Positions 33,904 through 45,099 of a DNA stretch of 64,000 bases are shown piece after piece (positions within the stretch are counted from its first letter, which is position 1; each line of letters starts with the position of its first letter). Location: assembly GCA_029953675.1 (NCBI GenBank), contig JAMWBK010000001.1:1091001-1155000 (forward strand), written 5' to 3'. Source of the DNA: Rhodosorus marinus (taxonomy: Eukaryota > Rhodophyta > Stylonematophyceae > Stylonematales > Stylonemataceae). A model generated the notes under the pieces. It was not told where the DNA came from. It made no database searches and worked only from the letters and a program-made list of their open reading frames with translations. Made by a program: the position numbers and the translations under genes.

Positions 33904-35312
33904 CTAATCGTGCTTCTCCCCCTTAGACCCGGGGAAGTCGGTCCTCGCTCTCTTACCTCCTATCCGCACCAAAGTCGTGAGCCGCCCACTCCGCGAGGCT
34001 CGCGGAACGGATCCCGCGGGCTTCAGCAAAGTAACCTGGGCGTCCTCCACCGCCATGCCCTCAGTCTGCTCCCCTTCCTCACCACTCTCGCTGGAAGTAG
34101 TGCTGGAAGCAGAGCCCTCCAAAATCCCCACCCGCTGCAGCTCTGTCTTGTAGCGCGAAGTCAGCACAAGTCGCCTCTCCAGATCGAAGAAACTGGAAAC
34201 CGCCATGCGCAGGTGACGAGGGCCCGACCGGAACCGCTCCAACAAGATCCTCTCAAGGCGCTGAATCCGTAGCCAATGGATCGCTGCCGCCTTCACGCTG
34301 CTCTCATGCTCAGAGAGCCCTGCCGTTTCTCCCGGAGACAGGAAATTGCCCGAGAAAGGGTCAAAATCGAAGTGCAAAACCACCTGCGGGTTGCAGCGCA
34401 GCCACCGGGCGGTCTCAGGCCACTGCTCGGTAGGCTTCGCCAGCAAGGCCTCCAGGTACTTGGCGGCGGTTGCGGAGACCAAAAACAGCACATCGCGGCC
34501 CTCATAGTTTGCGAAGAAGAAATCACCCCGGCTGCACCCTAACGATTCCGCAAAAGTGTCCCGGAAGTCTCGCATAGACGGAACCTGTCCTCGTGTAGTC
34601 TGGGGCCGGACATTTCGCACCCACAGAAATTGGAGAGTGGTCTCCACAGGTCCATCCTGAGGCTCGCGATATGGTATGAAACGGAGCATAGCCGCCGTAC
34701 GTGTGGCAGTGGTGCCCTTCCGCAAGACTGATGCGTACGAAGCGCCCCCTTGCGGCCACCACGTGCCCCCGAAGTAGCCGGGAGCTGGTGACCACCTGAG
34801 GGCTGGTCCAAGAGAGGGAAGTCCACAGCTGCAGTCTCCTCCACACCGGTTGCCGCACAGTCACCACCACCATTGCCTCGAGTCCCCGAGCGCTGAAGCG
34901 CGTTTTGGCCCGGCCTGCCGCTCCCCAACGTCGTACTGTCCCGCGCAGAAGCAACAGCCCTCGCCTGTCCCGGGACAGGTTCATGTTGATTGACCTGATG
35001 TTGACTGCCTTCAGCCAATCCTGCCACTCTGGGGCAATTCAAATTCTCGTCCGAATTTGAATTTGACCTGGCCAGCAATCCCGATTCCAGCCCACCTAGC
35101 TTCTGGGTGAGCTGAGGGAGCACTCCACGATCACTCGCAGCCGTGATCAGGCTGGTGACAGCGGAGATAAGTGCACGCGCCTGGGTGCCAGAAGCGCCTT
35201 CCAAGTCAACCTCGGAAGAAAACGTGCCGCAGCTGAGGCGAACACGGAGTCCCCCACCTGGCAGTGCCTCCTTGGGAGGAGGCTCCGTCGAGCGCGGAGA
35301 TATCCCTACCAT
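33904..35312 (-). pseudogene. Family B copy 1 ORF1, one frameshift
   Basis: The start ATG at 35312-35310 lies directly after the intron-like segment. A 1-nt loss in a C-run near 34741 shifts the frame relative to copy 3. The protein has no domain I recognise; a central block NVRPQTTRGQ, then RDFRDTFAESLG, is shared with family A ORF1. Confidence 0.75.
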
Positions 35313-35313
35313 C

Positions 35314-35419
35314 CTCAGGGAATGCGCAAAGGAAACGTTGCACCACCAATATGAAACCGCACCGAGAGAATAATCGACCAAACCCAACCCAAATAGGAAA
35401 GGCCCCGCAACACACCCAC
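35314..35419 (-). other. Putative 106-nt intron in the family B leader
   Basis: On the minus strand it begins GTGGGTG and ends CCCTGAG. Removing it gives CTTCCGGGATGG, exactly what copy 3 has at the matching place (59611-59622). Confidence 0.75.
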
Positions 35420-35636
35420 CCGGAAGACAGAAGTAGTTGCAAATGCAAACGACGCCCCGCGGAAAATCGAGGGGAAGGCGTACCCACTGGCATTATTAGC
35501 ACAGCTTCTTCTAAAGAAGCTTGGTCAGTTTAGATTCTTCCCCGATTGAAGGAGCAACATGAGACAAAGAGCAAGGCCACCGCGCAAAGAGCGTTCTCAA
35601 AGGCTCCAGGTGTTCGCTGTCGAATGTAGCGGTGAG

Positions 35637-35900
35637 AGTCGCTCCCACCGGTTCCAGCCTTTCATTGTGGAAAGCTTTGGTCACGTGGAGAAGTCGGGTT
35701 TGGAGTGGTTGCGGAAATGTTTTACTGAGCATCCTGTTGAATACTTGGAACTTTTGCGGTGTTTAAGTGTCTCTCTATGGCGATATTCGCGTACCATGCT
35801 TGCCGAGACGCGCCATAGGCGCCTAGGTTTGCACGCTTCCCTACCTAGTTCTTAGTTCCTTTTCACGCATTCTCGTAGCGCTTCAGGCTAGTAAAGCCCG
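35637..35900 (+). mobile_element. Family B 3' fragment
   Basis: Endonuclease C-terminal block (SHRFQPFIVESFGHVEKSG) to the tail (GTAGCGCTTCAGGC). Confidence 0.85.
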
Positions 35901-35902
35901 GA

Positions 35903-36260
35903 ATAGATAGGGCATACGGTCGAGGTAGAATCGGAACTACCCAGATCGGTCTCGGAATTACATGCCCTATGGCAAGCGCCCATCTCAGAGCTGCCGCCCG
36001 CCGCCGGGGAGCAGCTGCTTCGGCCCTTCGCCGCGTGAAGGAACGACGGCACGCTGAGAGTATGGCCAGTCTGCCTCGCGCTGAGGGTCGCTCCCACCGG
36101 TTCTAGCCTTTCATTGTGGAAAGCTTTGGCCACGTGGAGAAGGCGGGTTGGAGTGGTTGCGGAAATGTTTCACTGAGCATCCTGTTGAAAAAGGCGGGTT
36201 GGAGTGGTTGCGGAAATGTTTCACTGAGCATCCTGTTGAAAAAAAAAAAAAAAAAGTCCT
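35903..36260 (+). mobile_element. Family B 3' fragment with internal tandem duplication
   Basis: Starts at ATAGGGCATACGGTCGAGGT. A 51-bp segment ending CATCCTGTTGAAAA is present twice (about 36139-36189 and 36190-36240), followed by a 17-A run. Confidence 0.8.
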
Positions 36261-36263
36261 AGT

Positions 36264-38750
36264 AAAGTGGAGGATTTGCTTCGTACCTCGCGTCGGGGAC
36301 GCTGTCCCGGACCCTCCGGACTAAGAACAGAGCTATTGCAGGCCCTGAGCCAGCCTGGCCAGAGCGCGCTTCTGAGGATCCTTAACAAGTTGTTCCAGGG
36401 CGTATCGGGTGCGTGTGCGCCATGGGAACATCTCCGGCAGGCACAGCTTTGCTTGCTCACGAAACCTGACCACCAGCCGGCCCACCCGCGTCTCCGGCCG
36501 ATCGGGATGGTGGAGATCCTACGGAAGTTAGCCGGGAGGTGGCTATGCCAGCGCCTTCGCCAGCGCGTCACAGCTTTTATGGCGCCCTTGCAAGTAGGGG
36601 TGGGATTTTCTGGGGGTTGCGAACTGATCACCCATGGGATCGAGCTAGAACGCGCCAGTAGGCCGGAGTGGGGAGTCTTGGTGGTTGATTTCCGGAACGC
36701 ATTCAACAGCGTGTCGCGGACGCATGCGCTAGAGGTGCTCCGACGTGTGTTTCCGGAGGCGTGGCCGTTTCTATCGGGTATTTACGGAGGGGAGAGCCTC
36801 CCCTACTTGACAACGGCGGGCACGGTTTTTCAAGCACATACTGGCGTCCAACAAGGGGACCCTTGCGGACCTCTTCTTCATGCCTGTGCCCTACAGCTCG
36901 TACTTTTACGTCTTTCGACTGAGGTCTCGGATCTTCGAATCTGCGCGTACCACGATGACGTAACATTGCTGGGCACCCCTGACACCCTGGCTAGGGGACT
37001 GACCGCGATCGAAGCGATTGCACGTCGCGTCGGTTTGACTGTGGAAACAGAAAAATGTCGCTTTCTACCCGCGAGGGACGTGTCGCTGAACTCTCTGCCA
37101 CCCACTCTGCGACTAATCAGCGAACGTGAAGGGTTCGAACACCACGGCGTCGGATTGGGGACTGACAACTTTGTCCAAGCATCCTGCGAGCGAGTTTTGG
37201 CACGGCACAAGCAACTCACCGACGCCATTGAGCACCTACCCGACAGCATGCTGCAATCGGCCTGCTTGCTTTCCCGCTTTTGTGCCGGTCCCAGACTCAA
37301 CTACTGGTTGCGCAGCCTGCCTCCAGCTTGGGGCTCGTGGATCGCGGCTAAAGCAGACGAAATGACCCTGCAACACTGGGGAACGCTCTTGGATGAGCCC
37401 CTCGATCTTGAAGCTGCTCCCGACAGGGACTTGATTCGTGCACAGATCGCTCTACCGTTGCGATTAGGGGATTCGGCGTCGCAGACCGTGGGCTGGTATG
37501 CTCGCCAGCGGCGGTTGCCTCCTGGGCTACCGCGCTGCGAACGTTGGTGACCTTCCAGATGCGAAGTGCCTGCCTCTTGGCTCGAGCTTTGACCAACGAG
37601 GATCCAGTGACCCTGCCACCCCCGCTTTTGACAATTTATGATGGTCTTCAACACGCGTTCAGGAGGTGCAACGCCGTGCCGGACGCAAATCGGTCCCGCT
37701 TTCGTTCCTGGAGGGAGCTGTTATGGGGACGAGCTGAAGCGGTTGAGGATTGTCCCCTCGACCGAGTTCTTGCCGATGACGGAGAGGCTAGCCCCGGGTC
37801 CCCTGTTGCAGACTACCCGGGTTTGAGCCGATTGTGGAGCTCCCGCACTGATGTGATTCAACATAGCCTCACCTGGGGCCAACACAGTGCCGCTCACACA
37901 GTCATGCTCAATTCTCCTCTCACGCCGCCTACCACTGCCGCTCGTCTCCGCGGCATGGGAGGCCACCTCTCGCACTTGTGGTTAACCACTCTACCGTCGT
38001 CATTGAGTCATCGTCTCGATGCTTTCCAGTTCCGTTCTGCCGCACGGATCTATCTCGGTTTGCCACAGCCTCCGTGGCACTCTAATCGGCCGTGTTTCTG
38101 TCAGGGATGTGAGAGCCGGATTGACGCTTGTGGCTACCACTTCCTGGGTTCCTGCGGACTGTTGCGAGGTCTCCGTACGAGGCGTCACACTCGCCTCAAG
38201 TACATCCTCAGCGAATTTTTGACTCGGATAGGGCATACGGTTGAGGTTGAGTCGGAACTGCCCAGATCCATCTCGGACTCTGCACCGCCCCGTTGTATAG
38301 CCGATCTCCTCGTCTCCAACGCTGCTGCCAGACGCTCAACATATGTGGACCTTGCGATTGCCTGCCCCGTGGCCAGCGCCCACCTCACCGCAGCCGCCCG
38401 CCGCCGGGGGGCCGCGGCTTCAGCCCTTCGAAGAGCTAAGGAACGACGGTATGCTGAGAGCATGGCCAGTCCGCCTTGCGCTGAGGGTCGCTCTCACCGG
38501 TTCCAGCCATTCATTGTGGAAAGCTTTGGTCACGTGGATAAGTCGGGTTTAGAGTGGTTGCGGAAATGTTTTGCTGAGCATCCTACTGAATATTTGGCGG
38601 TCTTGAGGCGTTTAAGTGTCTCCCTTTGGCGATATTCCAGCGACATGCTTTCCGAGGCGCGCCATCGGCGCCTGGGGTTGCATACTTCCCTCCCTAGTTA
38701 TTAGTTCATCTTCACGCCTTGCGTAGCGCTTCAGGCTATGCTAGTAAAGT
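36264..38750 (+). mobile_element. Family B LINE copy 2, 5'-truncated
   Basis: Begins within ORF2 at the codons for EDLLRTSRRGRCPGPSGLR and runs to the tail. It is very similar to copies 1 and 3. ORF2 is readable at 36267-37550 and 37544-38704 with a single-G loss near 37468. YHDD is intact. Confidence 0.9.
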
Positions 38751-39047
38751 CCAGAGCATGGCCAGTCCGCCTTGCGCTGAGGGTCGCTCTCACCGGTTCC
38801 AGCCATTCATTGTGGAAAGCTTTGGTCACGTGGATAAGTCGGGTTTAGAGTGGTTGCGGAAATGTTTTGCTGAGCATCCTACTGAATATTTGGCGGTCTT
38901 GAGGCGTTTAAGTGTCTCCCTTTGGCGATATTCCAGCGACATGCTTTCCGAGGCGCGCCATCGGCGCCTGGGGTTGCATGCTTCCCTCCCTAGTTATTAG
39001 TTCATCTTCACGCCTTGCGTAGCGCTTCAGGCTATGCTAGTAAAGTC
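38751..39047 (+). repeat. Tandem partial duplication of the family B 3' end
   Basis: AGCATGGCCAGTCCGCC to the tail repeats 38459-38750 almost exactly. Confidence 0.9.
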
Positions 39048-39215
39048 CAGTAAAGCTTTGCGTAGCGCTTCAGGCTTCAGTAAAGCCCAATAAAGCCCAG
39101 TAAAGCCGAGTAAAGCTCCAGTAAAGCGAACAAAGCCGAATAAAGCCGGTTTGCGTAGCGTTTTAGGCTATGCTAATAAAGCCAAGCCAATAAAGCCAAT
39201 AAAGCCAATAAAGCC
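39048..39215 (+). repeat. Array of short TAAAG-containing units
   Basis: About fifteen copies of a roughly 9-bp unit CCARTAAAG with variants, interrupted by two copies of GCGTAGCGYTTYAGGC. It looks like an expanded family B tail. Nothing recognised from 39216 to 39485. Confidence 0.8.
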
Positions 39216-39489
39216 AGCCAGGAATGTTCTGAACAGGTTTTAGGAATATTATGGTTAATATCTGAACATGAAAAAGCGTATTCTAGGGTTATTAATGACT
39301 CGAACGTAACTCCAGTATAAAAAAAAGTATAAAAAAAGTACTATTAACGCATATAAACGTCTTATCAACGCATAAATAAGTGAAAAAAAGTGTAAAATTC
39401 TCAAGAGCGCGCCTTAGGAATGGAGTCGCCCCCTCGCTGATGAAGACTGTAGTGTTGGAGACGTATCAAGTGCGGAGCCATCTTACCAG

Positions 39490-39745
39490 ATTCGCGCCGA
39501 AGTGCAGGGTAGACAAAGCCTCCCGTTCTTTTTCACAGCCTTGTGACGGCGCATGGTGGCAGCAGCAGCTGCTCGACGCGGCTTCCTCCCCGTCAGCAGA
39601 TAACGACGAGCCTGGGGGTTGGGAGCAAGATCTACATACCTCGTGCCACGACGATCTTCACATCTTAAAACCACCACCCCCGCCACCATCTTCACAGATG
39701 ACAATGGGAGCCCTGCAACATTGCGCTCTTTGTCAACGGAATCTC
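39490..39745 (-). mobile_element. Diverged family A-like endonuclease fragment
   Basis: Minus-strand translation has CEDRRGTRYVDLAPNPQARR and then MRRHKAVKKNG, matching the family A endonuclease. No tail present. Confidence 0.7.
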
Positions 39746-39823
39746 CCACGCCCAGCAGAGCAGGGGCTGTCTACATGCGAACTGATCCTGACAGCGAGGG
39801 GATCGTGAAATCCTTCGCAACAA

Positions 39824-39896
39824 AACAGCTGTTCTCGAATATTGAGGGGATTGTGATGTTCTTCCACGAAAACAGCTGTTCTCGAATATTGAGGGT
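39824..39896 (+). repeat. 27-bp direct repeat
   Basis: AAAACAGCTGTTCTCGAATA and the following TTGAGGG occur at about 39824 and 39868. Confidence 0.85.
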
Positions 39897-39899
39897 GCC

Positions 39900-40859
39900 A
39901 GCTGAATGAATGTGTTTCAGTGTACGACGTTGTTGGGATGGCTTGGTTTTTTTGCCAATTTTTCCTCGGTTTTTCTATTTTTAGTCTCGGGGAAAAAACA
40001 CCTTCATTTCAGTCTCGAGCGAGTGTCGAAAATCTTTGAACAAAGAAAACGTCGATACTTAGACATTAGGTCTTAGTTTTCCTCGAAGTTCGTTTAAAGG
40101 AGATTATCATTTATCGACAGGCCGTGTCGCCGTCTTGCCATCCGACCGAGCTGGGCGGGCCGGGGCCGTACGTCCAAGACATCTATTATTGGGCGCCCAG
40201 TTTAGTTTACATGCGCCCATTTAGTTTCGAAAAAGAAGTGCAGAGATCCAATCTAGTTTTAGATTGTAATAGGCTGAACAGCTGTTCTATGATCATCAGG
40301 CTCTAGTATCCATAACCTCCTCTTAACATCTGCGAACACACTTCGCTTTCGGTTGAGATTTATTACCGGATTACCAGTGTGCCCTGTGGATGAATGCTGA
40401 CACCAGCGTGTAGAGATCTTGTACTAGCCTCGAGGAAGATGGGATGACTGTTTATTGAAGCGCTTTGGCGCACTGATCTTCAGCTGGTGGAATCAGTGTG
40501 AGGTAGCTACGACATTGTTCTGAGTACTGTGGTGGGAATGGTTGGCAATGTACACTGGATGAACATATAAGACGGCGGTAATAGTTGGTCACGTGTAGGA
40601 GGAAACAACCGTGGTGGTTTGGGCGACATTAGCCTACGCAGAATTGCGAGTAGAAATCGGCTTGTTTCGGATTTGTTTACTTAGGGTGTGGAGTTCCTGA
40701 GAAGAACCGGGAAGGGATTTGCAGCCATATCCGTAGGACGAAACACGATCCGCGGGCTTGCGAAGGTGACAATAATTTCCCAGACTTCGACTTTAGGTTA
40801 GAGATCGCGCTTGGAAGAGTCAACAGAACGCAAGGTCTTCTATAAAGTCAAAAGACAAA
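39900..40859. other. Upstream region of the ZIP gene
   Basis: No repeat or gene recognised. Presumably includes the promoter of the ZIP gene. Confidence 0.4.
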
Positions 40860-41861
40860 ATGGCAGTCGATGAGAGAATGTCTGCTTTTGAACTGATAAC
40901 AGTGCACCAATCCGATGGATGTGACTCAACATGTGTGAGCTGGAAGATTGGTTTTCTGTTCATAATCCTAACCGGAGGTTTGGTCGGCGGCCTCGCACCA
41001 CTGCTTTTTAGTGGGAAGGGAACCCGAACGAAAATCATTTCTCAAGCACTTTTATTGTGCTCTGGAGGAGTATTGCTTGCGATCTCGATCGTGCACATGA
41101 TGGAGGATGCCATTGAGAACCTTTTACCTTTTCAGGAAGATTCCTGGAGCGGCTACCCTTACGCGTTTACAATACTGATGCTCGGCTTTCTTCTCGACCA
41201 TTTTATCGAATCTGTTGGAGGTTACTATTTCGGTAAATACTTGCAGGAAAGAGCTATGGGGGACAAGGGGGCTTCAGACGAAAAAGTCATAGACGGTTCA
41301 GGCTCTGTTGGTGACGAAGATCTCGAAGTAGGATTGCCCTCGGATTCTGAAACGAGTTTGGGAGAACAAAAAACGGTTAAGAAATCCAAGGAAATCTATT
41401 TCGCCATCGCAGCCAGTGCTGGATACTTTGGGCTTTCCGTACATAGCGTTCTCGCTGGGCTTACCCTGGGACTAGGAGACTGGGAAACCGCCCTTAGTAT
41501 GTTCGTCGCCATAATTTCGCACAAGATTTTTGCTGCATTTGCTGTTGCTTCGAACCTACTCAAGGCAAATCCCCCACGTTGGATTTACTTCACCATTATC
41601 GTATGCTTCTCCTTGACCACACCTGTGAGCATCGGAATTGGAATGGGTATTACGAGTCTTGTAGGCGACGTTGCGAAGGGAACATTGCTGGCGTTGGCTG
41701 CCGGTATGTTGCTCTATGTCGGTACTGTTCATACCCTCGAACATGCAGCTAAAGGAGATGTACATCTATCCCCCATTTGGGCGTATCTGTCATATCTGAG
41801 CGGAGCCGCGCTCATGGTTGTTGTTATCTCGATTGTGACGTTCACCATCGGTGGTGGTTGA
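40860..41861 (+). CDS. ZIP-family (SLC39) divalent metal transporter
   Basis: A 333-residue single-exon protein with about eight hydrophobic segments. The TM4 hallmark HSVLAGLTLG (195-204) and the TM5 HK pair (221-222) form the metal-binding centre of ZIP proteins. The variable loop between TM3 and TM4 (about 131-178) is acidic and Ser-rich (Asp/Glu runs) and lacks the usual His cluster. ZIP proteins move Zn2+, Fe2+ or Mn2+ into the cytosol from outside or from organelles; substrate and membrane are not predictable here. Length is typical of the ZIP I/II-like class. ATG at 40860 follows AAAA. Confidence 0.93.
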   Translation: MAVDERMSAFELITVHQSDGCDSTCVSWKIGFLFIILTGGLVGGLAPLLFSGKGTRTKIISQALLLCSGGVLLAISIVHMMEDAIENLLPFQEDSWSGYPYAFTILMLGFLLDHFIESVGGYYFGKYLQERAMGDKGASDEKVIDGSGSVGDEDLEVGLPSDSETSLGEQKTVKKSKEIYFAIAASAGYFGLSVHSVLAGLTLGLGDWETALSMFVAIISHKIFAAFAVASNLLKANPPRWIYFTIIVCFSLTTPVSIGIGMGITSLVGDVAKGTLLALAAGMLLYVGTVHTLEHAAKGDVHLSPIWAYLSYLSGAALMVVVISIVTFTIGGG

Positions 41862-42430
41862 GGTTCGTGGCCCCTCTGGTTTGCTACGCAGAAAACAACA
41901 GAGCCACCGACGTAAGAACCATCGAATTGAGTGCGAGAAAAATTGGCTTAGTAATGTATTCGAAAATGATAAAGGCCTTAGCTTGGCAGTTTCTTCTCGG
42001 GACGACAACCGTTTTCTTTAAATTATTCTCAGACCTCTGGACAGGGACTCTGCGTATGTTTAGAACGCCTTGAGTTTTTCTAGGTTGCGCTGGAGTAAAT
42101 AGCTACGGAATGAAGGCTCCGAGGTTACGTCAGTCTGGGTACACTGGGAATTCACCGTTTAGCTTTGGCTCGTCGCGTTGATGGTTTGGTATCAAAACAC
42201 TTCATGACCACATTTAGACGGCTTGGGAACGCAGTTCGGAAATTCTTGGGCAAATTTTCAACATCTTGAGCGCAAGGGCGAGCCTCTGGGTTCGATGAGT
42301 CAGAAAATTGTTAGAAGATTACGACTGATCTGAACATATCGAATGCTCCCCTGAAGCTCAACGTGAATGTCTTCTGTTTTCAGAGGGGTCTGGTGTAAAT
42401 CCGTAGAGCGTTCGAGAATATCGTGGCTTA
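41862..42430. other. 3' flank of the ZIP gene
   Basis: No gene or repeat recognised apart from a family B tail-like TGGACTTTACTAGC near 42434. Confidence 0.4.
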
Positions 42431-42589
42431 TTCTGGACTTTACTAGCTTATTCTGCTCTTGCTGATTACACTCGTACCCGCATGCTCCTCTCCCTAGTGC
42501 GTACTTTCCTTCCCGTCTTGCGTAGCGCATCAGGTCATGTTGGCAAAACCACCACTCGTGCCCGTGTCAGATCCACTTCTGGTGCTGGT

Positions 42590-43065
42590 GCTGGTGCTGG
42601 CGCTGGCGGCTGGGTTCGTGACCTCCCTAGCCCGGGGTCTGAACTCATTTCCACCGAAGAGATTCGCTACGGCTTACGCCTTCTTTTGGGGCTGCCGATA
42701 CCTGGTCTTCGCACTAGCCCTGAATGCACAGTCAGTGCCAAACCTCATGCTCCGGACGGGATTCCAAGCTTGTTCCACTGCTCAACCTCGGCTGGGAACT
42801 GGACTTTGCGATACAATCGCATTCGTGATGAACGTGCGCATCACCTATGGTAGTGCCAACTTCATGAGATTCAAGCTGAGCCCTCCAACTCTTTCGAGGG
42901 TAGCCGGGTTCGACCCGAGATTTTGCTCGTCATCATCGTACCGGTAAGCAGTACGTTCTTGATGTCAAGGTAGAGTCCCCGCTAAGAGTCCATTTAGTCG
43001 CTCGTGCCGCCTGTCAAACAGGCTATGCTGCAGTCAACGCTGAAGCACGGAAACGAGCCAAACGC
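42590..43065 (+). mobile_element. Fragment of a third LINE family (C)
   Basis: Translation pieces match the same protein class without matching A or B closely: EIRYGLRLLLGLPIP (before the finger), RYNRIRDERAHH, and an endonuclease block KQYVLDVKVESP followed by AVNAEARKRAKR. It is preceded by a (GGTGCT)n tract at 42577-42610 and broken by frameshifts. Confidence 0.6.
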
Positions 43066-43220
43066 CCTGACCCCCTCTCCTCGTTGTTTACCCATTTAGT
43101 TCCTTCCTGTGGCATATGAACGCTGATCTGGTGTTGGAGGCGTGCGATTTTCGCCGCGCATAGTCCTTTTTTCCCCTCGAAGGGTTTTTTTTCAGTCTCC
43201 GATTAAACAAATTCATTCAA
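43066..43220 (+). mobile_element. Family A tail fused to the family C fragment
   Basis: CGCCCTGACC, then the family A C-terminus, T-rich region and AATTCATTC tail, joined directly to the family C sequence. Confidence 0.75.
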
Positions 43221-43258
43221 TCGCACTTGGACAAACAAGGACCAGCTTTCGTTTCAAC

Positions 43259-43434
43259 TATACCATCGAAAGGCAAGGTCAGAAGAGTCAGTATATGATG
43301 TCTTTCAGTGGCTGGAAGGACGTACGACGCGAGCGCTCGTCTTCCCTGCAAGTGAAAATAGCTCGGCAAACCTTGCCTTCAGCCACTGAAAGACATCATA
43401 TACTGACTCTTCTGGCCTTGCCCTCGATGGTATA
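43259..43434. repeat. Long near-perfect hairpin
   Basis: 43259-43316 and 43376-43434 are inverted copies of about 58 nt with about three mismatches, separated by a ~60-nt loop. Shared core: GAAGAGTCAGTATATGATGT. No coding content. Confidence 0.9.
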
Positions 43435-43494
43435 CTTAACCTGCTTACATGGGCCATCAGAGACGCATTCGATGAGCTGTATGATTTTATGCGG

Positions 43495-43650
43495 GGGGAC
43501 TGAAAAAAAAAACCGAGGGGAAAAACCAGATTACTGAAGGCGAAGATCATGCGCCTCCAACATCAAAGCAGCGTCCATTCACCACAACAGGAAACTCAAA
43601 CTGGTTAACAACGAGGAAAGCCGGTTGGGGCCCTCGAAAAACTATGTGTA
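43495..43650 (-). mobile_element. Family A tail fragment
   Basis: GGGGGACTGAAAAA, CCGAGGGG, GGCGAAGATCATGCGCCTCC, then CACAACAGGAAACTCAAAC. Diverged from the main copies. Nothing recognised at 43651-43900. Confidence 0.65.
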
Positions 43651-43904
43651 CCCATGGCGTTCGAGGATGCAGCCTTTGTAGCTCATCTACTGGCACTGCA
43701 GACGTCCATAAACACATGAATGAATTCATTCACATACAACATTGATTCATTTTCATTCACAAACAGAAGAAAAACGATCAGTGTCTTGAGAGTCAGCCAA
43801 AAAGCTACCTAACCACTTTTCTTTTTTCCGCATATGCTCCCTAACTAAATCAATGTGGATGGAAACTTACGGAGATGATGAGGTTATCTGCGACATCCTT
43901 GCCT

Positions 43905-44965
43905 CTCAACCCCGTACTTGACCGAATGAATGTGCTTATTCGGAGACAGAGAAAAAAGAGGGGAAAAAAAAGGACTACTGAAAGCGAAGATCGAATGAAT
44001 GAATGAATGAATGAATGAATGAATGGTTTAATCGGAGGCTGAAAAAAAAAACCCCGAGGGGAAAAAAAGACTAAGCGCGGCGAAGTACTCGCGCCTCCAA
44101 CATCAAAGCGGCATTCATGCGCCACAGCAGGAAACTTAAGCGGGTAAACAACGATTGAAGACGGTCAGGGCGTTCGCGGAACAACTCCCGAAGCCAGCGA
44201 GAACCAACAGAGTCCATGAACCCAAAGCACTCAATGATCAGGGGTACCAAGCGATGTGCTAGTGCCGAAGCACGAACACCAGGGGAAGACAAAGCCCCCG
44301 CGTATTTGATCTCTTTGCGGCGTCTCATGCTGGCGGCGGCAGATCCACGGCGCTCCCCCGCAGCCGGGAGATAACGACTAGCTTGAGGGTTAGGAACAGC
44401 AAGATCAACGTATGTGGTACGGCGGCTGTCGTCACAGGTGATCACCAGGTCGGCTACACGGCGTTGATCATTTTGAAAGTCCGCGACGGGTAAAGGTTTC
44501 TCACGTTCGATTTCCAGACCGGCTTGCCGGACTATAGGCCGAAGTTCCCGGTATAACAGGTTCAAGATCCGTGTATGGCGGCGGGTTCGAGCACCTTTCA
44601 CCGCCGGGCAACTAGCGAGCAGGTGGGCGCCAAAATCTGCGTTGTCTTCAGTCTGAGAGCAGAGAGGGCACGACGAACCCATCTCGTACGGCCAAGGGGG
44701 CTGATGTAAGCCGAGGTATAAGCGCAGTGAAGTACGCACTTCGAAATCCGACAGTGTGAGTGGCGGAAAGGCTGGCACGGTCATGAGCCACTGAGAGCTA
44801 AGAACCCCTCCAAGACTACGTAGGCGGGCGCGAGCGCGAGAAGATGAGACCATCTGCGCGAGGAGTCGGCCATATGAAAGCGAAGATCAGGGCCTATGTA
44901 TCAAAGCAGAGTCCATACACCGTAGCAGGAAACTCAAAAGGGTAAACAGGGAGCTGACAACGTGC
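43905..44965 (-). mobile_element. Family A LINE 3' fragments with (GAAT)n
   Basis: 43930-43992 is a diverged tail and 43993-44020 an expanded (GAAT)7. 44021-44876 is a well-preserved copy of the finger, endonuclease and C-terminus, readable without stops at 44853-44071. 44877-44960 is another tail. The 44021-44876 copy matches 15360-16170 almost base for base. Confidence 0.85.
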
Positions 44966-45099
44966 TGTAAATCAGCAACAAGAAGAGGCTAGTGAAGCTC
45001 TAGACTATAAGTTCATTCATTCTTTTTCCATCAAACAATTCATTTTTTCCTGAATGTATCGAATGAACTGGGCTTGTAGTAATAAACCACCATGTCAGC

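Larger units (their letters stand above)
30707..35485 (-). mobile_element. Family B LINE copy 1, near full length, 12-bp target duplication
   Basis: 4779 bp flanked by ACTGGCATTATT at 30695-30706 and 35486-35497. It contains a leader with a 106-nt intron-like segment (35314-35419), ORF1, ORF2 and a 3' region with GCGTAGCGCTTCAGGC and an AGTAAAGTCC tail. Confidence 0.92.

Noticed and set aside
39048-39215. CRISPR-like array
   Set aside because: The units are about 9 bp with no spacers, in a eukaryotic LINE tail.
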